Made by a program: the position numbers and the translations under genes. Below the pieces are notes generated by a model, which was given only the letters and a program-made list of their open reading frames with translations, was not told the origin of the DNA and ran no database searches. From DSXF01 sp964387495 (lineage in GTDB: Bacteria; Chloroflexota; Anaerolineae; Anaerolineales; Villigracilaceae): 64,000 nt of DNA. The stretch spans positions 78,310 through 142,309 of the forward strand of contig CAYLXB010000001.1 in NCBI GenBank assembly GCA_964387495.1, read 5' to 3'. Positions 1-8,330 of this stretch are shown piece by piece; within the stretch, counting starts at the first letter, position 1, and every line of letters starts with the position of its first letter.

Positions 1-584
1 GGCGCATCGACGTAATCAAACAAAACATGATCAAATACCTGATGCGCATTGACCGCATCGTTTTTGAAGGCTTCGCTCACGAGAAAAGCATCGTCGCTAT
101 AGGCACTGGATGGCAACAATTCGTCAATATCCACCTCGAACTGATGCAGCAGATTTGTAGCCCAAACATTCTGTGAAAATGCAAAGCGGTGATAGTCTCC
201 GCCCAGCAGTCCAAAGATATTACGATGTTCAAATTCCCTATTCACCAAGCCCGCAAGGTGCAGCCCGCGGTGGGTCCATGGATACATGCCGTTGAGCATC
301 GAGGCAGTGCCAGGGATGGTAAAGTTTGCCGTGGAATAATGAGCATGGTAAACATTTGCCCGCTGTGCAAAGCGTTCAAAGTTGGGTGTAGTCTTGCGAT
401 AATATCCATACAGCGACAGGTGACGAGCGCTCATTGCGTCGAACACCAGGAAGATTACGCTGGAAGAACCAGCCCGGCCACTCATCTCGTGCAAAAGTCC
501 GGCAGGAATAATTTTAGAAAGCGCCAGGGAGGCTGGCACGGCAGCAAAAAGTTTCAAAAAATCCCGCCGGTTAAGTTTCTTCAT
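1..584 (-). CDS. Sulfatase-fold (alkaline phosphatase superfamily) protein, C-terminus cut by window edge
   Basis: The first 194 residues of a secreted hydrolase or transferase are present; the rest lies outside the window. The N-terminus has a twin-arginine motif (NRRDFLK, residues 5-11) and a hydrophobic stretch, so Tat export is likely. The fold is shown by the metal-site strand VFDAMSARHLSLYGY (Asp49), by TTPNFERFA, and by TIPGTASMLNG at 89-99. In formylglycine sulfatases that last motif is CxPxR; here it is T-I-P-G-T, so the nucleophile should be Thr89. This is the situation in phosphoethanolamine and phosphoglycerol transferases of the superfamily. An AGGATGG ribosome site precedes the ATG. 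It lies 8 bases behind the membrane protein gene at 593-1135 and shares its promoter. Substrate unknown. Confidence 0.8.
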   Translation of the reverse strand, partial: MKKLNRRDFLKLFAAVPASLALSKIIPAGLLHEMSGRAGSSSVIFLVFDAMSARHLSLYGYYRKTTPNFERFAQRANVYHAHYSTANFTIPGTASMLNGMYPWTHRGLHLAGLVNREFEHRNIFGLLGGDYHRFAFSQNVWATNLLHQFEVDIDELLPSSAYSDDAFLVSEAFKNDAVNAHQVFDHVLFDYVDA

Positions 585-592
585 GGGCCATC

Positions 593-1135
593 CTAAAACA
601 AATTGTTCACCAGAATGATCCCCGCCCCAACAACCGTCAGAGGGATGATCAGGTAGAGCAGGATGATGGAACGATCAGAGAAGTCATCAAGAATCCGCCG
701 GACAATCAATACACGCGGCAAAAGAAATGCAAGCGCCAGGATGATGAGCCCGACCAGCGGCACGAACATAAATGTTTCCCAAGGAAAGATGTTTGCCTTG
801 CTCTGGCCCACACGGAGTGCCAGGTACATCAGATAGCCAAGACCCAGGATGCTGAGAAGAGAACCGCTCGAGACGAATATGTCTGCGAAAAACTTTCTGG
901 GGAGGATAATCCCCAGGGCGATGATCAGGCCTGTAACCAGCAAACATTCCAGAAAATTAAGTACCAGCGCATAGGAAAAGTTGGAAAGAATCCGGCGAAG
1001 ATCCAGGTATAAAAGCCAACTTGGGAGTTTTTGCAGCATTCGGTACAAGGTCCAGCCGTAAACGAGAAAAGCCGTCACAGCAAAAACCGCTATGACCTGT
1101 CTGAATTGTGGAAGTCGAGTGCGTAAAGACATCAT
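593..1135 (-). CDS. Multi-pass membrane protein of unknown function
   Basis: 180 residues with about five hydrophobic segments (near 14-30, 50-78, 88-108, 120-140 and 158-178) and basic loops, so an inner-membrane protein. I recognise no family. It is the first gene of a two-gene unit with the Tat-exported sulfatase-fold protein, 8 bases upstream of it. It could anchor, or supply substrate for, that protein, but this is inference only. The ATG at 1135 is directly followed by a second ATG and has no ribosome site. A TTGACA-17-TATAAG promoter ends 9 bases before it, so the mRNA is probably leaderless. Confidence 0.7.
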   Translation of the reverse strand: MMSLRTRLPQFRQVIAVFAVTAFLVYGWTLYRMLQKLPSWLLYLDLRRILSNFSYALVLNFLECLLVTGLIIALGIILPRKFFADIFVSSGSLLSILGLGYLMYLALRVGQSKANIFPWETFMFVPLVGLIILALAFLLPRVLIVRRILDDFSDRSIILLYLIIPLTVVGAGIILVNNLF

Positions 1136-1144
1136 GGCGTTTGT

Positions 1145-1173
1145 CTTATAAGGTAGGGGGTGTAATTTGTCAA
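1145..1173 (-). promoter_or_regulatory. Sigma70-type promoter of the membrane protein/sulfatase unit
   Basis: On the minus strand, TTGACA (1168-1173) and TATAAG (1145-1150) are separated by exactly 17 bases. The -10 box ends 9 bases before the ATG at 1135, so transcription would begin at or next to the start codon. Confidence 0.7.
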
Positions 1174-1383
1174 GATATCAGGCGGGCAACACGCAGACAT
1201 CGACAAGAAACCGGGCAGTCCAGACGCAGCGTTGATGATTGCAAAGGACAGACGGGGATAGGGTTGCAGTTCCCGGTCAAGAACGATATCAATAATTTGC
1301 AAACGCCTGATTTATCTGATGGAACCAAACGGTCTGGAAAAACGTCACAGAAATGACAAGCAATGGGCTTGAAGGAGAAAGTG

Positions 1384-2286
1384 ATGAACAAAGTTTACTG
1401 TCTTATTTTGACCATGCTTGCGCTGGCCTGCGTCATACCCGCCGGCCTCCAGCCAATCGTGCCCACCATGCCTGTCCAACAACCCGAACTTCAGACCGCT
1501 GTGGTTCAGACCCTGACAGCCCTTGCCATCCTAGATCCAACCCTGTCCACAGTGCAAATTACCCCAATTCCAACCGGGACATTCACACCAGGTTCCTCTC
1601 CATCCCCCAGCCCGTCCGCCACGCTGTCCTCAACACCGCCGGCAACCTTGACACCCATCCCCTACTTCTCCCCCACCTCCCAGGTGGTAATGGTCAGTGT
1701 CTCTGTACCAACAAACTGCCGTTCCGGCCCCGGGAAAATTTACGATTACCGGGGTGCCCTGCTGGTTGGTGAAACCACAGAGGTGGTCGGCTGGGAAGGG
1801 CGGGGCGAACACTGGTACGTACGCAACCCGGACAGGCACGGCGATTTCTGCTGGCTGTGGGGGAAATATGCCACGTTGACAGGAAATGCCGGCATCCTGC
1901 CCGTGCTGACGCCGCCGCCCACGCCAACCCCGGCACCCAATTTTGACATCCTGTCCGCGCGGGTGGATCGCTGTGTGGGCTGGTACATTTCGGTCAAAGT
2001 CAAAAACACCGGAGGCATCGTATTTGAGTCGGTCAGCGTGAAGGTCAAGGACCTGGTACGGAATAAAACGGTTGGCAGCCCATTCTATAACGGGTTTGAG
2101 ATGTGGGACGGCTGTGTGGGGAGACCAACTGTCAGCAGCCTGGGAGAAGGGAAGATCGGCTATGTGCAAACGAACGATTTTTCCTACAACCCGGCCGGAC
2201 ACGACCTGGAAGTAACTGCCACCATGTGCAGCAAAAATGGCGGTCTGGGTTTATGCATCCGACGCAGCAGAATCATTCGACGCTAA
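1384..2286 (+). CDS. Lipoprotein with SH3-like domain and Thr/Pro linker
   Basis: 300 residues. The signal peptide ends in a lipobox (LALAC, Cys16), so the mature protein is lipid-anchored on the cell surface. A Thr/Pro/Ser-rich stretch (about 45-95) leads to an SH3-like domain (about 100-165) with the hallmark NCRSGPG and later GDFCWLW. A second short Pro/Thr linker follows, then a beta-rich C-terminal domain (about 185-300) starting FDILSARVDRCVGW, possibly Ig-like. This layout is common in Anaerolineae lipoproteins; the ligand is unknown. The ATG at 1384 is chosen over an in-frame ATG 21 bases upstream because AAGGAG lies 6 bases before it. It is transcribed alone. Confidence 0.8.
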   Translation: MNKVYCLILTMLALACVIPAGLQPIVPTMPVQQPELQTAVVQTLTALAILDPTLSTVQITPIPTGTFTPGSSPSPSPSATLSSTPPATLTPIPYFSPTSQVVMVSVSVPTNCRSGPGKIYDYRGALLVGETTEVVGWEGRGEHWYVRNPDRHGDFCWLWGKYATLTGNAGILPVLTPPPTPTPAPNFDILSARVDRCVGWYISVKVKNTGGIVFESVSVKVKDLVRNKTVGSPFYNGFEMWDGCVGRPTVSSLGEGKIGYVQTNDFSYNPAGHDLEVTATMCSKNGGLGLCIRRSRIIRR

Positions 2287-2337
2287 TTCTGTACCGGAAA
2301 ATCACAGACCATGACTTTTTCAAACCGATTGATTCTG

Positions 2338-2586
2338 GATTTAGGATCCAGGGTGAGGATAAGGCCAGCTCCTGTGCCACGTTGAAGTGCTCAAGTGCTA
2401 CGCTCCAAAGTCCCTCGCGCAGCACCCTTGAAGGGCAAAGGGGAGCTTGTCGGAGTGTTCCTCCCTGCCCGCGTGTAACATCCTGTGGGCCGTGAAGTAC
2501 CCTCACCGCCGAAGAGTCTCCAAAATGGTTTCTGGTACTACTGGTTCCAATGTTTCCCGACTTTAACAGCACCTTGATTTAGGATC
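2338..2586. mobile_element. Possible MITE-like insertion with 11-bp flanking direct repeat
   Basis: The 382-base gap between the SH3 lipoprotein and spoVS has no convincing gene. It contains a perfect 11-bp direct repeat, GATTTAGGATC, at 2338-2348 and 2576-2586. The enclosed 227 bases have loosely matching inverted ends: about 11 of 17 positions match between the sequence from 2350 and the reverse complement of the sequence ending at 2575. This is the layout of a small non-autonomous element with a target duplication, but the ends are weak and the call is tentative. Confidence 0.3.
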
Positions 2587-2595
2587 AATACGCGC

Positions 2596-2624
2596 TTGAA
2601 TCAAATGTCTAAATCCTGTACAAT
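2596..2624 (+). promoter_or_regulatory. Promoter of spoVS
   Basis: TTGAAT (2596-2601) and TACAAT (2619-2624) are 17 bases apart, 44 bases upstream of the spoVS start codon. The -10 box is preceded by TG. Confidence 0.6.
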
Positions 2625-2668
2625 GAAATCAGGAACAGAGGCCCCTCTTTGAACCCGGGAGGTTCACC

Positions 2669-2929
2669 ATGGATATGATTAAAGTTTCTGCAAACTCCCG
2701 TACCTCTGCTGTCGCCGGGGCGATAGCGGGTGTATTTCGAGAGCATAAACATGCCGAAGTACAGGCCATCGGCGCGGGAGCCGTCAACCAGGCCATCAAG
2801 GCGCTGGTACTCGCGACCGGCTACCTGGCCGCAGATGGGATCGAAGTGGTATGTGTGCCTGAGTTCGTAGACGTCGAGATCGAAGATAAAGTCCGTACGG
2901 CCATCAAGCTGGTCATCACCACGCGTTAA
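2669..2929 (+). CDS. spoVS: Stage V sporulation protein S (SpoVS) family
   Basis: 86 residues, the usual SpoVS length. The whole sequence matches the family: KVSANSRTSAVAGAIAGVFRE near the start, VQAIGAGAVNQAIKAL in the middle, and RTAIKLVITTR at the end. The fold is Alba-like. In Bacillus the protein affects late spore coat and septation events. In non-sporulating bacteria, including Chloroflexota and Deinococcus-Thermus, the family is present but its role is not settled; binding to nucleic acid is a reasonable guess from the fold. A GGGAGG ribosome site lies 7 bases before the ATG, and a good promoter sits at 2596-2624. No sporulation genes are nearby. Confidence 0.93.
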   Translation: MDMIKVSANSRTSAVAGAIAGVFREHKHAEVQAIGAGAVNQAIKALVLATGYLAADGIEVVCVPEFVDVEIEDKVRTAIKLVITTR

Positions 2930-3043
2930 GCCGTATCCGCATTGCAGCCCTATAAAGCAACCGTTAAAAACGCAGGCATTTTCAGACCGTCGAGGTAAAA
3001 TAGACAGGTCAAATCTACTTGCTGCCTCGACGGTGATGTTTTT

Positions 3044-5491
3044 ATGACGACGAACACAACGATACAAAAAAACATATTTCGCTGGATGACTGCCTGCCTG
3101 ATGCTGGGAATGCTGGGCGGCGTCCTTTTGCCGCGCGGCTGGAGCGCTCCGGTCCAGGCTGCCCCGGCGGCACAGGAGGAAGTGGACCACATCGTCATCA
3201 GCAAGTTCCGGGCCAGGGGGCCGGCCGGAGGCCATGATGAGTTCCTGGAATTATATAATCCAAAAGAGAACAGTGAGGATATCAGCGGGTGGGAAATCTG
3301 GTCCTGTCCTTCTGGAGGGGCAGAAGGTATAGTCGCGATAATCCCTGGTGATACCACCAACAAAACCATGCTTCCACGGCACCAGCACTACTTGATCGTG
3401 AACGAGGATTTTTCGGATTCGGTCGTGTATGATCTCATGTATCCGAGCAGCGGATTTGCAGACGAAGGGGGCATTGCCCTGGTAGACCCAGACGAGCCAG
3501 ATCCCGTTGACCAAGTCGGGACCAGTAATGCCTCGGCCTGCAAGGAAGGCGCCGCCCTGGCGCCGCTGGCCGGGAACCGGGATCGAGCCTACGAGCGCCT
3601 GCCGGGCGGTGTGAAGGGAAACGGAACGGATACGGATGACAACGCCTCCGATTTCGTCCTGATCAGTCCCAGCTTTTCGGATGTCGTCATCAATGAAGTT
3701 GCCTGGATGGGCACAGCCGCTTGGCCGACCGACGAATGGATCGAGTTATACAACTTTGGACGCGAGATTTCCCTGGATGGCTGGAGACTGGAGGCCGCGG
3801 ACGGGGATCCCTCGATCCCCTTCACCGCTGAGGACAGCATCCCTGCCGGGGGGTATCTGCTGCTCGAACGCGGCGATGACAACGTAGTCAGTGATATCAA
3901 CTTACCCAATGATTCCAGTGACAAAGTCAACGTCAAGATCTACAACAGCGGCGAGATGTCCGACGCGGGCGAAACACTGTACCTGCTCAACCCCAGCCGG
4001 GCCGTGATCGACACGGTGAACGACGACGGCGGGCCCTGGCCGGCCGGATTGCTTTCCAATTTCGGCAGCATGGAACGCCGCCGCAACCCGGACAATATCA
4101 GCGACGCGGCCTGGATCACCAACACGGGCGAGCGGGCCAATGGATTGGATGCCAAGGGGGAGCGCATTCGCGGTACGCCGGGGGACATGAACTGGGCTTA
4201 TGAGGTCACCCCCACACCATCCCCAACGCCGACGGCATCCAAGACCCCCAGCCCGACAGCCACGACCATCAGCCAGATGACCATCGTCATCAACGAAGTG
4301 GCCTGGGCAGGCACACGCGCCGCCAATGAGGATGAGTGGATCGAACTCTATAATCCCAACCCCAATCCGGTCAACCTGGCGGGCTGGAGATTGTTCGGAT
4401 CGGATGGCACGCCTTTCTTCACACTCTCCAAAACCATCCCGGGAAAGGGGTATTTCCTGCTTGAACGGGATGATGACAAAAATGTTGCAGATATCCCTGC
4501 CGATCTTATCTATACCGGATCACTCTCCAATGATGGAGAAGTGCTGCGCCTGATCGCGCCCAACGGCACCATCGTTGACACAGCCAATAATGACAACACG
4601 CTGGCCTGGAATGGGGGCGCCGCTTCTGGATATTATCCCTCCATGGAACGGCGCACCAAAATGGCCGACGGCCCTGCTTCCTGGATCACCAATACCGGCG
4701 CGGTGAAGAACGGCAAAGACAGGCTGGGGAACAGCATCTATGGAACACCGCGCCAGCCCAACTGGGCGCTCAGCATCACGCCGACGGCATCCCGCACCCC
4801 CACCATCACGCCGACACGGACCGTCACGCGCACACCCACCCGCCCGCCCAACCTCACCCCCACGCCCATCCCGCGCGTGGTCATCAACGAATTCGTTCCC
4901 CGCGCCGGCCATGACTGGAACAATGACGGTAAAGTGGATGTATATGACGAATATATCGAAATCTACAACGTGGGCGTGACAAACGTCAACATTGCCGGCT
5001 GGAAACTGGATGATGAATCAAATCAAGGCTCCAACCCATACAGCCTTCCCGGCCAGACGCTCAAACCGGGTGACCGGGTGGTGTACTACGCCTCGACAAC
5101 CGGCATCTCTCTTAGCGATGGCGGTGATACGGTGCGCCTGCTTAAGTCCAACGGGCAGGTATCCGACGCATACACCTACGGGGTGGTCAAATATGCCGAC
5201 CAGACCTGGTGCCGTCAGCCGGACGGCTTCATCCAGTGGAGCGATGCCTGCTACCCCTCGCCAGGCAATCCCAATACTACCGGAGCAACGCCCACCCCGA
5301 TTGTCTACAAACCGTGGGAGGAAAAGCCGGCTCCCGCCTGCCTCATGCCGGATACCGTTCCGGATTTCATCGCCCAGGCAGAATGCGGCGCGCCGGGCAT
5401 GAATATCTGGAGGCTGACATATTGGGACCGCCTGGAAGGCGAGATCTGGTTATACACCAGCTCAGCCCGCCAACCGGCAATCTTCCGCTAA
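3044..5491 (+). CDS. Secreted protein with four lamin-tail domains
   Basis: 815 residues. A signal peptide (about 1-40, ending near VQAAPAA) is followed by four lamin-tail (LTD) domains starting near residues 47, 211, 412 and 610. Each shows the family pattern of an opening strand (VVINEVAW, IVINEVAW, VVINEFVP), then DEWIELYN or similar, then GW(R/E/K)L. Thr/Pro-rich linkers near 390-408 and 575-605 separate the later domains. A Cys-containing tail (765-815) ends the protein. LTDs in bacteria are extracellular beta-sandwich modules often found with nucleases or adhesins; no catalytic domain is seen here, so an adhesive or scaffold role is inferred. An alternative start is Met15. A hairpin follows the stop. 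Confidence 0.85.
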   Translation: MTTNTTIQKNIFRWMTACLMLGMLGGVLLPRGWSAPVQAAPAAQEEVDHIVISKFRARGPAGGHDEFLELYNPKENSEDISGWEIWSCPSGGAEGIVAIIPGDTTNKTMLPRHQHYLIVNEDFSDSVVYDLMYPSSGFADEGGIALVDPDEPDPVDQVGTSNASACKEGAALAPLAGNRDRAYERLPGGVKGNGTDTDDNASDFVLISPSFSDVVINEVAWMGTAAWPTDEWIELYNFGREISLDGWRLEAADGDPSIPFTAEDSIPAGGYLLLERGDDNVVSDINLPNDSSDKVNVKIYNSGEMSDAGETLYLLNPSRAVIDTVNDDGGPWPAGLLSNFGSMERRRNPDNISDAAWITNTGERANGLDAKGERIRGTPGDMNWAYEVTPTPSPTPTASKTPSPTATTISQMTIVINEVAWAGTRAANEDEWIELYNPNPNPVNLAGWRLFGSDGTPFFTLSKTIPGKGYFLLERDDDKNVADIPADLIYTGSLSNDGEVLRLIAPNGTIVDTANNDNTLAWNGGAASGYYPSMERRTKMADGPASWITNTGAVKNGKDRLGNSIYGTPRQPNWALSITPTASRTPTITPTRTVTRTPTRPPNLTPTPIPRVVINEFVPRAGHDWNNDGKVDVYDEYIEIYNVGVTNVNIAGWKLDDESNQGSNPYSLPGQTLKPGDRVVYYASTTGISLSDGGDTVRLLKSNGQVSDAYTYGVVKYADQTWCRQPDGFIQWSDACYPSPGNPNTTGATPTPIVYKPWEEKPAPACLMPDTVPDFIAQAECGAPGMNIWRLTYWDRLEGEIWLYTSSARQPAIFR

Positions 5492-5498
5492 CCCTCGA

Positions 5499-5539
5499 AA
5501 CAGCGCATCGCCCCATCCGCTTCAGGACGGGGCGCTGTT
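5499..5539. terminator. Hairpin between convergent genes
   Basis: AACAGCGC (5499-5506) pairs with GCGCTGTT (5532-5539), with further GC pairing inside. There is no clear T run. It sits between the lamin-tail gene and the convergent ABC operon, so it may end both transcripts. Confidence 0.5.
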
Positions 5540-5601
5540 ATGGGTCATAGCCGACAGCCTGCCATAGCAATCACCACCCCGGGGCGGAAAAATCTTTCCT
5601 C

Positions 5602-6777
5602 TCAACTGCCGGCCATCATCTGTGTCTTTTGGAACAACCAGACCCCGATGCCAAAATACAGGGCGGAGAGCAAGGTCAGGGCAGCCAGTTCAAAAGCCAC
5701 ATCCTGAAAACTTGCACCCAGCGTAAAAACCTTGTTCAGCGCCACCACGGCATGGGTCGGAGGGAGCAAATCTGGCAGGGCAAAACCGCGATCTCCGAGT
5801 CTGAACAGGGTCAAGCGCGGCAGGGGAAAGGCTGCACCAGTCAAAAACATCAGAAGGCCAAGCGGGAAATTGGCAATCACGAAGGCCTGTGAGACGGTCT
5901 TCGAGAAGCAGGCCACGATCAACCCGACACCGATGATGGACAGGCTGGTTAGAACGGTCACCAGCACCGCCAGCCAGAGCGAACCCTGGCTGCGGAATCC
6001 AAAACCGATTGCTGTGGCAAAAGTCAGCAAAACTGACATGACCGAGACCAGGCCCAGCCAGAGCGATGTCCCGCCCAGGTAATCGAAAGCGGTCAGCGGC
6101 GTCAGGCACAGGCGGCGCAAAGTACCCGATTCGATATCCCGCGCCGGGGTCATGGCCGCCTGGAAAACCATCAACACCACGGCCAGGATTAATAGACCAG
6201 GAACATAGTTCTCGAACTCGGTGCGCGCGGCCGAAGCACCCAGCGGGATTTCCACCAGCTCCACCGGGCGCGGGGCGGCGGTGAAATCCTGAGTATAAGC
6301 ATCGGAGGCCGTCATTGCCATGACAGCCGCCATTGTGTAATATGGGTTGGTTAGATCACCAATGAAGGTCAATTCCGTGCTGGCAGCCTGGTCTCCGGAA
6401 CGAAAAGCGGCCAGTTGAGCCGAGAAATCAGGGGGGATTATTACCAATGCGGCAGCAGCCCGATCGCGCAGTTTTTGTTCGGCCTCAGGGCGCCCGCTCA
6501 CCAGAGTCACTTTCAAGAGGGGGCTGCCGTTCTGGTATGACATACTGCGCAGGCTTTTCACGATAGCGTTGCCGGCGGCCAAACGTGTACCATCCGCCAT
6601 GCTCACTGGTCTATCCTGATTGATGACCAACACACCGTAAGAGGTCGTTCCGGTGCCGCCTGTCATCAGCCAATAGATGAATACGAACAGGGGTGCAAAC
6701 GCCACACTCAGGCAAATGACCCACAAATCACGCTTCTGTTCGCGAACACTCTTAATAAAAACCTGCCAGAGTCTCAT
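5602..6777 (-). CDS. ABC-2 type transporter permease
   Basis: 391 residues with the ABC-2 permease layout. One membrane segment near 20-40 is followed by a large extracytoplasmic loop (about 45-200), then five segments between about 200 and 388 closing with LYFGIGVWLFQKTQ. The loop has the common LVIIPPDFSAQL motif, and AMTPARDIESGTLRRL precedes the second half. Such permeases pair with DrrA-type ATPases and export drugs, lipids or polysaccharide. Its ATG overlaps the stop of the ATPase gene by four bases (ATGA), so the two are translated together. It is the last gene of the TetR-led cassette. Substrate not determinable. Confidence 0.88.
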   Translation of the reverse strand: MRLWQVFIKSVREQKRDLWVICLSVAFAPLFVFIYWLMTGGTGTTSYGVLVINQDRPVSMADGTRLAAGNAIVKSLRSMSYQNGSPLLKVTLVSGRPEAEQKLRDRAAAALVIIPPDFSAQLAAFRSGDQAASTELTFIGDLTNPYYTMAAVMAMTASDAYTQDFTAAPRPVELVEIPLGASAARTEFENYVPGLLILAVVLMVFQAAMTPARDIESGTLRRLCLTPLTAFDYLGGTSLWLGLVSVMSVLLTFATAIGFGFRSQGSLWLAVLVTVLTSLSIIGVGLIVACFSKTVSQAFVIANFPLGLLMFLTGAAFPLPRLTLFRLGDRGFALPDLLPPTHAVVALNKVFTLGASFQDVAFELAALTLLSALYFGIGVWLFQKTQMMAGS

Positions 6778-7727
6778 TCGCGCAGCCTCCTGCCGGTCAG
6801 CGAGAGAAATACATCTTCGAGCGAGTTGGCACGCAGGCGAACATCTGAGGCCTGCACACCCGCAGCCCGCAGCGCAGTCAGCAGTTCAGGCAAACGCTCA
6901 ATCAGACCGCGGCCGCGCAATGTCAGGGTGTGGTTGACAACGGACACATCAGCAAAGAATCGGCCTGCAACGCTGGCAGCAGGCTCGATATCCACAGAAG
7001 GAACAGATGAAGATCGTGAAAAATCCATCTCCAACACATCGCCTTCCCCAACAGTCCGCTTGAGCGCAGCAGGTGTGTCCACCACCAGCAGGTGTCCACG
7101 GTCAATGATGGCCACCCGATCGGCCAGGCGGTCGGCTTCGTCCATGTTATGGGTGGTCAGGATGATGGTCTTCCGCCGGGCCAGTGAACGGATATAGTCA
7201 CGCACCAGCACCCGGCTCTGCGGATCCAGGCCGGCCTCGGGTTCGTCGAGGACGAGAATTTCCGGGTCATGAACAAGCGCCAGAGCCAGATTCAGCCGCC
7301 GCTTCATCCCACCAGAGAGTCTTCCGGCAAGCTGATCACCCCTGCCGGACAGGCCAAGCACTTCAAGCAGAAAGCCTCCGTGTTGGCGGGCAGCGGTGGA
7401 GGAAGTGCCATAGAGGCTGCCAACAAACTCAAGTTGCTCCAGGCAGGTGAGTTTTTCCCAGAGGATGGTCTCCTGCGGGCAAACGCCAACCCAGGAACGC
7501 ACTCCAGGAGCATCCCCGTGAACAGGTTGGGCGTGGATAAGGACACGCCCAGCATCCGGTTTGAGCAGGCCGCACATCATCGAGATGGAAGTGGTCTTGC
7601 CCGCGCCATTGGGTCCGAGAAAGCCCAAGATCTCGCCAGCATGGACCTCGAGCGAGAGGTCTTCCACAGCTGTGAGCGTGCCGTAATGTTTGGTCAGGCC
7701 TTCAGCCTGGAGGACAATTGTTGGCAT
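6774..7727 (-). CDS. ABC transporter ATP-binding protein (DrrA/CcmA type)
   Basis: 317 residues. Walker A is GPNGAGKTT (about 39-47), the signature is LSGGMKRR, Walker B is ILVLDEPEAGLD, and the switch His is in ILTTHNMDEADRL. A C-terminal extension of about 90 residues (from about 225) ending LEDVFLSLTGRRLRE is typical of ATPases that drive ABC-2 exporters. It energises the permease encoded downstream, with which it overlaps by four bases. An AAGGATC ribosome site precedes the ATG. The gene follows the F420-type oxidoreductase by 39 bases within the same unit. Confidence 0.93.
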   Translation of the reverse strand: MPTIVLQAEGLTKHYGTLTAVEDLSLEVHAGEILGFLGPNGAGKTTSISMMCGLLKPDAGRVLIHAQPVHGDAPGVRSWVGVCPQETILWEKLTCLEQLEFVGSLYGTSSTAARQHGGFLLEVLGLSGRGDQLAGRLSGGMKRRLNLALALVHDPEILVLDEPEAGLDPQSRVLVRDYIRSLARRKTIILTTHNMDEADRLADRVAIIDRGHLLVVDTPAALKRTVGEGDVLEMDFSRSSSVPSVDIEPAASVAGRFFADVSVVNHTLTLRGRGLIERLPELLTALRAAGVQASDVRLRANSLEDVFLSLTGRRLRE

Positions 7728-7766
7728 ATGATCCTTACACAGGTGATACGGGTGAACAGGCTCTTG

Positions 7767-8318
7767 TTACCGCACCAACAGAACGATCAGAAAAACAGTG
7801 AGGAGAAAGGTCCATACCCAGGCCCAGCCGCCCGCATCTGATGGGCCGCTGCCAGGCCCCAGCGGATGGAAACGCATCAGGGGCAGGTCGGAACTTTTCT
7901 GCATCAGGTCCTCATCACTGATGCGCCATGGGTTATAGCCCTCAAAGAAGCCTGCAAATCCGGCATTCTGCAATATCCGGCGAACAATGAGACAGCGGTC
8001 ATCAAGAGCAGCAACTTCCTCCACCCGGGCATAGAGACATCCGCCCGGCAGGATCAACTCCACTTCCGGGTTGGCAAGCAGATTCTTATACCAGTCTGAG
8101 GTTTTACGCCCCCCTGAGATGCAGTAGACCTTGCCCTTATAGATGGCATAGTTGACCGGGGTGAGCCGCACTTTGCCGGTCCTGCGGCCGATGACCCTCA
8201 TAACCATGATATAGCCGGTGAGTGGATTACCGAAGAAAGGTCCCAAGCCGAGGCGAAACATGGGCACCATGAAGAATTTGTTGAGGAACCAAAAGATACG
8301 ACGCATGAGGTGGGGCAT
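7767..8318 (-). CDS. F420/deazaflavin-dependent nitroreductase-family protein with C-terminal membrane helix
   Basis: 183 residues. The core (about 35-115) carries the Ddn-type split-barrel signature: MRVIGRRTGKVRLTPVNY, then GGRKTSDWYKNLLANPEVEL. Known members bind coenzyme F420 and reduce nitro compounds, quinones or enones; others bind fatty acids. The C-terminus (about 160-183, WAWVWTFLLTVFLIVLLVR) is a single hydrophobic helix that should tie the enzyme to the membrane. It lies between the TetR gene (12-base gap) and the ABC-2 exporter, so it may chemically modify a compound that the exporter handles. CAGGAG lies 6 bases before the ATG. Confidence 0.8.
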   Translation of the reverse strand: MPHLMRRIFWFLNKFFMVPMFRLGLGPFFGNPLTGYIMVMRVIGRRTGKVRLTPVNYAIYKGKVYCISGGRKTSDWYKNLLANPEVELILPGGCLYARVEEVAALDDRCLIVRRILQNAGFAGFFEGYNPWRISDEDLMQKSSDLPLMRFHPLGPGSGPSDAGGWAWVWTFLLTVFLIVLLVR

Positions 8319-8330
8319 AAGAAACTCCTG

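Noticed and set aside
2273..2572. A 99-codon minus-strand frame in the gap before spoVS
   Set aside because: No ribosome site, no family resemblance, and it spans the edge of the possible MITE.
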